Notes under the pieces: generated by a model | The model's database searches: none | The model's input: only the letters and a program-made list of their open reading frames with translations | What the model was told of the DNA's origin: nothing | Assembly: GCA_016929795.1 (NCBI GenBank) | Contig: JAFGIA010000016.1 | Coordinates: 1-25,943, forward strand | Length of the DNA stretch: 25,943 nt | Source of the DNA: Anaerolineae bacterium | GTDB lineage: Bacteria; Chloroflexota; Anaerolineae; JAAYZQ01 | Direction of reading: 5' to 3' | Shown: piece after piece, positions 1 to 7,400 of the stretch | How positions within the stretch are numbered: the stretch's first letter is position 1 | Layout: every line of letters starts with the position of its first letter | Position numbers and translations under genes: made by a program

Positions 1-3000
1 GCACCGCCCGTGAACGTCGGCGCGTCGTTCACCGCCGTAACCGTGATCACCACCGTCCCCGTGTCCGTCAGCGCGCCGTCCGAGACGACGTAGGTGAAGG
101 TGTCGGTGCCGTTCCAGTTGGCAGCCGGCGTGTAGGTGAAGGCGCCAGTCGACAGGAGCGTGACACTGCCGTGCGCTGGCTGCGTGTAGGTGGTGACGCT
201 CAATGCGTCGAACTCCACGTCGATGTCGTTGCTCAACACGCCGGTGGCAGTGGGGACGGTCAGATCCTCGTCCTCGTCGGTGGTGTAGCTGTCGTCCACC
301 GCGACCGGCGCGTCGTTCACCGGGATGACCGTGATGCTCACCGTCGCCGTCGCGCACTCGGACGGCGTCCCGTCGTCGCACACCTCGTAGACAAAGCTGT
401 CCGCCGTCGTCTCGCTGCCGTCGTGCGTGTAGCTGAAGGTGCCGCTCGCGTCGAGCGTCACCGAGCCATGCGTCGGCGCGACCGCTGGCGTGGTGCTCAG
501 CGCCAGGGTATCGCCCTCCACGTCGCTGTCGTTGTAGAGCAGGCTCGTCTGCCCCGAATCGAGCACGGTCTCCGTGTCGCCCTCGTCCACCGTCGCCGCG
601 TCGTCCACCGCCGTCGGCGCGTCGTTCACCGCCATGACCGTGATCACCACCGTCGCGCTGTCGCTCAGGGTGCCGTCCGAGGCGCGGTAGGTAAAACTGT
701 CGGTGCCGCTCCATTCGGCATCGGGCGTGTAGGTCAAGCCGCCGTTGAGGGCCAGCGCCAGCGTGCCGTGCGCCGGCCGCCAGTAGGCCGCGACGAACCG
801 CGTCTCGCCATCCGGATCGGTGTCGTTGGCCAGCACCCCGGCGGCGGCGACGGTCAACGGCGTGTCCTCGTCGGTGGGGTAGGCGTCGTCGTTCGCCACC
901 GGCGGCCCATTTGCCGGGCCGACCACGATCGTCACCGTCGCCGTATCAGTCTGGCGGCCGTCAGAGATGCGGTAGGTGAAAGAATCGCTCCCGGTCCAGC
1001 CCGTGTTCGGCGTGTAGAGGAAGCTGCCGTCGGCAGCCCACGTCAGCGTGCCGTGGTCCACATCATTCGTGACGGCGCTGACGTACGGGGTGTCGCCCTC
1101 CGCATCCGTGTCGTTGGCCAGCACGCCGGGGGCGGCCACGCTCCGCGGCGTGTTCGTGGCGGTGCGGTAGGTGTCGTTGACCGCGCTCGGCGCCGTGTTC
1201 GTCCCGCCGACCCTGATCCTGATCGTCGCCGTGGCCGTCAAGGCGCCGTCCGAGACGGCGTAGCGGAAGGTGTCCACGCCATTCCAGGTGCCAGACTGGT
1301 ACGTGAAACTGCCATTGCCCGCCAGGGTCACGCTGTTCAGCGCGTGCGCGGGCTGCGTGTTGCTGATGACGGTCAGCGGGTCGCCGTCCGGATCCATGTC
1401 GTTCCCCAAGACCGCCCAGGCGGGAATGTTTCGCGTCGTGTTGTTGGTAATGCTGTACTGGTTGTCGCGCGCCACCGGCCGGCCGTTCACCGTGATCGTC
1501 ACCGTCGCCGTGTCGGTCAGCACGCCGTCCGAGGCGACGTAGGTGAAGGTATCGAGCCCGCTCCAGCGGGCGGTGGGCGTGTAGGTAAAGGCGCCGTCCG
1601 GCCAGAGATCGAGGCTGCCGTGCGCCGGCTGCGTGTAGCTGTCCACGGTCAGGTCGCTCAGCTCCACGTCCACGTCGTTGCTCAACACGCCCGTGGCCGA
1701 GACGACGGTCAGCACCTCCCCCTCGTCCGTAAAGTAGAGGTCGTTCGTCGCCGTGGGCGGGTCGTTGACGGCCGTGACCGTGATCGTCACCGCCCCCGTG
1801 TCGGTCAGCACGCCGTCCGAGACGACGTAGAGGAAGGTGTCGGTGCCGTTCCAGTTGGCCTCGGGCGTGTAGGTAAAGGCGCCGGTCGCCAGGAGCACCA
1901 CGCTGCCGTGCGCCGGCGAGGTGTTGGAGGCGACGCTCAACGGGTCGTCCTCCGGGTCATTGTCGTTGAACAACACGCCCGGCGCTTCCTCGATGCACGG
2001 CCAATCCTCTTCGGTCGTATAGTCGTCGTCGACCGCCACCGGCGGCCCGGTCACCGTGATCGCCACCATCGCCGTATCGGTCAACACGCCATCCGAGACG
2101 ACATAGAGAAAGGTGTCGGTGCCGCTCCAGCCGGCGCCAGGCGTATAGGTAAAGGCACCAGTCGACAGGAGCACCACGGTGCCGGTCGTGGGCTGCGTGT
2201 AGGTGGTCACGGTCAGCACGTCGAGATCCACGTCCACGTCGTTGTCCAGCACGCCGGGGGCGACGATGCGCAGTGGGGTGTCCGTCATGGTGCCATAGTC
2301 GTCGTCGACCGCCACCGGCGGATCATTCACCGGGTTGACCGTGATGCTCACCATCCCCGTGTCGGTCAGCGCGCCGTCCGAGACGACGTAGGTGAAGGTA
2401 ACGATGCCATTCCAGTCGGCTGCGGGCGTGTAGGTAAAGGCCCCCGTGGCCAGGAGGGTCACGGTGCCGCTGGCCGGCTGCGTGTGGGTGATCACGGTCA
2501 GGTCGTCGCCGTCCACGTCACTGTCGTTGGCCAGCACGCCGGTGGCAGAGATCACGAGCAGCGGCGTATCCTCGTCTGTGGCGTAGCCATCGTTGACTGC
2601 CACCGGCGCGTCATTCACCGCGTTGACCGTGATCGTGACTGTCCCCGTGTCCGTCCCTCCGTTGCCATCCGAGACGACGTAGAAAAAGATGTCGCTGCCG
2701 TTATAGTTATGAGTGGGCGTGTAGGTAAACGCGCCGGTCGGCAGGAGCGTGACACTGCCCTGGGCAGGCTGCGTGTAGGTAGTCACGGTCAGCGTGTCGA
2801 GCTCCACGTCCAGGTCATTGCTCAACACGCCGGTGTCAGCCAACACGAGCAGCGCCGTGTCTTCGTCCGTGGCATACGCGTCGTCGACCGCCACCGGTGG
2901 GTCGTTCACCGGGGAGACCACCAGGGTAAAGGTGACGGCAGTTTGCAACGAGCCGTCGCTCACGGTCACGGCGATCCCGGCTGTGCCGAACTGATCATTG

Positions 3001-4487
3001 TTGAGGGTGATGGTGAGGACGCCGGTGGGTTCGGGACTGGCGTAATGCCAATCAAGGTCGATCAGGCCAGGTGGGCCACTGGTGAGTGCCACGGTCACGG
3101 TCAGCGTCTGCGACTCGCCGGGGCCGGCCGTGATGCCGGCGAGCCCCACCACCTGCTCTGCCTGATCTTCGTCCATGTACACGTCTGGAATCGGGTCGAT
3201 GGTGGGCGGGTCGTTGACGTCGTCGACGGTCACGGTGAAGGAACGCACTGTCTCTGACAGGCCATCGCTGACGTTCACGGCGATCGTTGCCGTGCCGGTC
3301 ATGTCCTTCGTCGGCGAGAAGAAGAGGGTGCCGGTGAGATCGGGGTTGGTATAGTCCACGACCAGGTGGGCGGTGGGGATCAGGCCCGTGTTGGTCGACG
3401 TGGCGGTCACGGTCACCGGCTCCGACTCGCCGGGGCCGGCCGTGATGTTGGCCAGGGTCACCTCCTGCCAGGCGCCTGGATCCTCGTCGATCGACTGGTC
3501 ATCGATCGCGTCAAGGGTGGGCGGGTCGTTGACGTTAAGGACGGTGATGATAAAGGTCTGCGTGTACGTGTCCTGGCCGCCGTTGGCAGTGCCGCCATCG
3601 TCTGTGACGATCACAGCGATCGTCGCCGTGCCGGTCATGTCCTTCGTCGGCGAGAAGAAGAGGGTGCCGGTGGGGTTGGGGCTGGTGTACACCACGGTGG
3701 GATGGGGGATCAGGCCCGGGCTGCTCGAAGCGGCAGTCACCTCCAGGTTCTGCACCTCGCCGCCGGGGCCGGCGGTAATGCCGCTCAGCTCCACCTCCTG
3801 CTGCGGCGCCTCCTCAAGGATCTCCCTGGCCGCGATCGGGTCGAGGGTCGGCGCGTCGTTGACCGAGTTGATCGTGATGGTAAATGTGTAGGGGTCAGAC
3901 GTGTCATCCCCGCCGTTGGCCGTGCCGCCACTATCGTGCAGCGTGACGGTGACAAGGGCTGTGCCAAAGGCGTCGGCCGCCGACGAGTAGGTGAGCGTGC
4001 CGGTCACGCTCACCGCTGGCTGGACGGCGAACAGAGAGGCGTTGCTGGGCGTGAGCACAAAGGTCAGCGCCTGGCCTCCCTCGTAGGGCGCACCGACCGA
4101 GATGGCCGTCGCCCACCCGATCTCCGTCTGCAGCCCGGCGTCCTCGTTCACTTCAGGGTCGAATCCCCCCGTGAAGGTGGGCGGGTCGTTCACCGCCTCG
4201 ACCGTGGCCGACACCGTGGCCGTGCTGCACGCGTCGTCGTCGTCACAGATCGCGTACTCAAAGAGATCCACACCATGCCAGTCGCCATCTGGCAGGTAGA
4301 CGATCGTCGGCGTCACCGGCACCCAATTCACCCACACATCGCCATGCGCCGGCCCGGTGCCGGTGATCTGCAGCGTCGACGTGACCAGGGAGCCGTCCAG
4401 GTCGGTGTCGTTGGCCAGGACGTCGATCTCCAGAGCCTCATCCTCCAGCAAGGTCACAGGATCGTCATCCGCCCGCGGCCTCTGGTT
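1..4487 (-). repeat. Array of cadherin-like / tandem-95 repeats inside the giant gene
   Basis: About fifteen units of roughly 95-120 codons end in motifs such as ITVNAVNDAPVAVND and begin with AVDDAYATDEDT-like segments. Most contain GVLSNDLD and GAFTYTPAANWNG cores typical of bacterial cadherin-like/VCBS-associated tandem-95 domains. The first unit starts with RPRADDDPV. The next four are a more diverged subtype (for example IDPIPDVYMDED), and ten close relatives follow towards the window edge. Some neighbours are very similar at DNA level: bases 61-120 and 1798-1857 differ at about four positions in 60. Such arrays form extended rods in known surface proteins. The unit count beyond the edge is unknown. 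Confidence 0.9.
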
Positions 4488-7400
4488 CACCATGATCGGC
4501 GCGCCGGCGCTGTTGTCGCTCAGGTCGGGGTCGGCGGCCAGGGACTGCAGGTCGTGCGCCGTATTGGTGATCGCGCCGGCGGCGCCCACGTCCACGTCCG
4601 CAAAAATTCGCAGCGTGTAGCTGGCCCCCACCGCCACCCGGCCGATCGTCCACACCCCGGTGACAGGGTCGTACGTTGTCGTGCCGGGATCGTCGTGGCC
4701 AGTATAGGTGATGCCGGGGGGCAGCGCGTCGGTCAGCGTTGTGCCGCGGGCATCGCTCGGGCCTCTGTTGCCCACCACCACCGTGTAGACGATCGGCTCG
4801 CCCTCGTTCGGCGTCTCGTCGTCCACCATTTTGGTCACCCACAGGTCCGCCTCTGGCGAAGCCGAGTTGGTGTCGGTAACGCGGTTGTTGCCCGGGTCGA
4901 AATCGATCAGGCCTTCAGGGGCGGTGACCACGACGGTGTTCACCACTTCGTCGAGGAAATCGGGGTCCACCCACCCGGTGATGGTGTAGAGGATCGTGGC
5001 GCCCTTCCAGATATCGATCGTATCGCTGATCAGGTATCCGCTGCCACCGGCGCCGCACGTCGAAGGCTCGAGGGCGACACAGCTCCACACCGGGTCGTTC
5101 ACCTCCTCCGGAATCCGATCCACCACTGTGGCGGTGAACACACTGCTCGGCCCATAGTTGTGCACCTCGACCGTGTAGATCAACCCGGCGCCCGGCACCA
5201 GCGGGTAGGGCTCGCTGATCTTGGTCACGCCCAGGTCGGCGCGCGGCGAGGTGGTGAGAAAGAGCGCGCGGTTCGACACATAGGCCATCACCGTCCCGTC
5301 GCCGCTCAGCGAGGGATGCCGGGCGTTCACCACGCCATTGATCGGCGACAGCCGTTTCCGCCCCTTGTCGAAAAAGTACACCTGGCCATCCGCCACAAAG
5401 GCCACGCGGTTGCCGTCGGCGCTGATCTCTGGCTCGTCGAGCAGGGCCTCGGGCGAGGCGGTGATCTGGGTCGGCGTCACGGCCCCGCCGGCTCCCAGCT
5501 CGACCAGCCACACGTCGCCGTCCGAGATAAAGGCGATGCTGCGCCCATCGGCGCTGATCGCCGGCTGGCGCTTGCTGCCGCTCGGGCTGTCCACCGGGCG
5601 CACGGTGCCGGCGGCCACGTCGAACACCCTCAACGCTCCATCCGAGATGAAGGCAATGTGCTCGCCGTCGGCGCTGATGACCGGGTCGCTGTTCAGGACT
5701 CCGCCCGTCGTGCGGCTCACCTGGACAAAGCCTGCCGCGGCGTCGTAATAAAAGATCTCCTGGTTGCCGTCGACGTTGCCGGGCTTGACCAGGTCGCGGT
5801 CCGAGGCAAACGCGATCCGCGTCCCATCGTCATTGATCGACGGCAGGACGTTGGCGCCCACGCTCGTTTCGGTGAGCTGCACCGGCGTCCACTCTGGTTC
5901 CGCCGCGAGCAAGATCTCGAAATTCGCGTCGCGGTTGTCGACCCCGCCACCATTCCCGCCCACCAGGTTGCAGTCGGAGAAAAAGGCGACGCGCGTCCCG
6001 TCATCGCTCAGCGCCGGCGACAGGTTAAACCCACCCAGGATATTGCCCGTCGATTCTGTCACCTGGGTCAGCGTATAGATCTGGTCCCCGGCGGCGTCCA
6101 GGCCAATGTCGGCCACAAAGATCTCGATGTTGCCGTCGGCATTGTTTCGGGTCGGAGTAGGCGCCAGGTCGTCCGTCGACCAGAAGGCGACGCGCATACC
6201 GTCGTCGCTCAGCGACGGGTTGCTGTTGACCCCCCTCGTCCCCTCGGTAAGCGGTAGCTGCCCCACATCCAGCCCCATCGCCAACGAGATCCCCGGCCCG
6301 GGCGTAATCACTGCCGTCGCGGCCATTCTGGCCACGCCGGTGCCGGCCCATGAGGCCGAGACAGGCACTGCCGCCGGGCTATCGGGCCAGGCTGGCACTG
6401 CCGCCGGGCTATCGGGCCAGGCTGGCCCCTCCCCCTGCGACCCGCCCTCTGGCGGCCTGCCCACCGGCGGCCCGCTCTCTGGCGGCCCGTCCCTTCTCTC
6501 TTCCTGAAGGGAAAAAGGCGCGGCAACTGGCACGACAGACAGGCTGACCGGCAGGGTAGTGGTCAGCATGGGCGTCCATCCTTTCGAGATGAACGGCAAA
6601 AAGATGTCCGGCACCCCGGTGCCCACCGGCAGCTTGAGCGTGGCGTACACCTCCTTGGCGATCGGGCACGGTTCTGAGCGGACGGTCAACTTGACCGTGG
6701 CATAGTTGTTGGTGTCATAGGTGTGGTACACCACCTGGCCCTGGTCGCTGCTCCCGTCGCCAAAGTCCCACGTGTAGGTCAGCACGCCGCTGCCCTCGGC
6801 CACCATCCCCTGGAAACGAACCGCTTCCCCCGGGTCGGGGTGGAGATCGCTTACCAGGATCGCCGCGCCTCGCGGCCAGACACAGGTGGTGCCGCGCACG
6901 CGAAAGGGCGGGCTGACGGCGCAGATCAGGCCATGCTGCGGGTTCCGTCCCACGTCGATCTGGTTCTGCTGCACGGCGCACACCCGGAAGCGGGCGTTGT
7001 CGCTGATGGCCTCGTCGGCCACGGCATCCCAGTCAAAGGTAGCCGCCCGCCCCAGGCGCAGCGTGGTCGTCGGCACCGTCCCACTCCCCATCCGTGTGGC
7101 GGCCTGCCAGGTGGCCCCCCCATTCAGCGAATAGTCGTAGAAGGTCGCCAGCACCAGGTCGCCCGGCTCGTTGCTCGCCGTGCCGTCGATGCGCGTGCCG
7201 TCGGGGTCGAACAGCTCATAAGAGACCGTCACCGTCGGGTGCTTGGGCCCCGACAGGAGCTCGGCCGACGAGTAGCCAAACGCGGCATCGGTGCTGCCCG
7301 GGCGCTCGATCGACAGGTAGGAAGGGTTGTTGGGCAGGGGCATCGTCGGGGCAAAATCCCTCGTCAAGTGCGACGGGCGCACATAGCTGTTGATATATAC

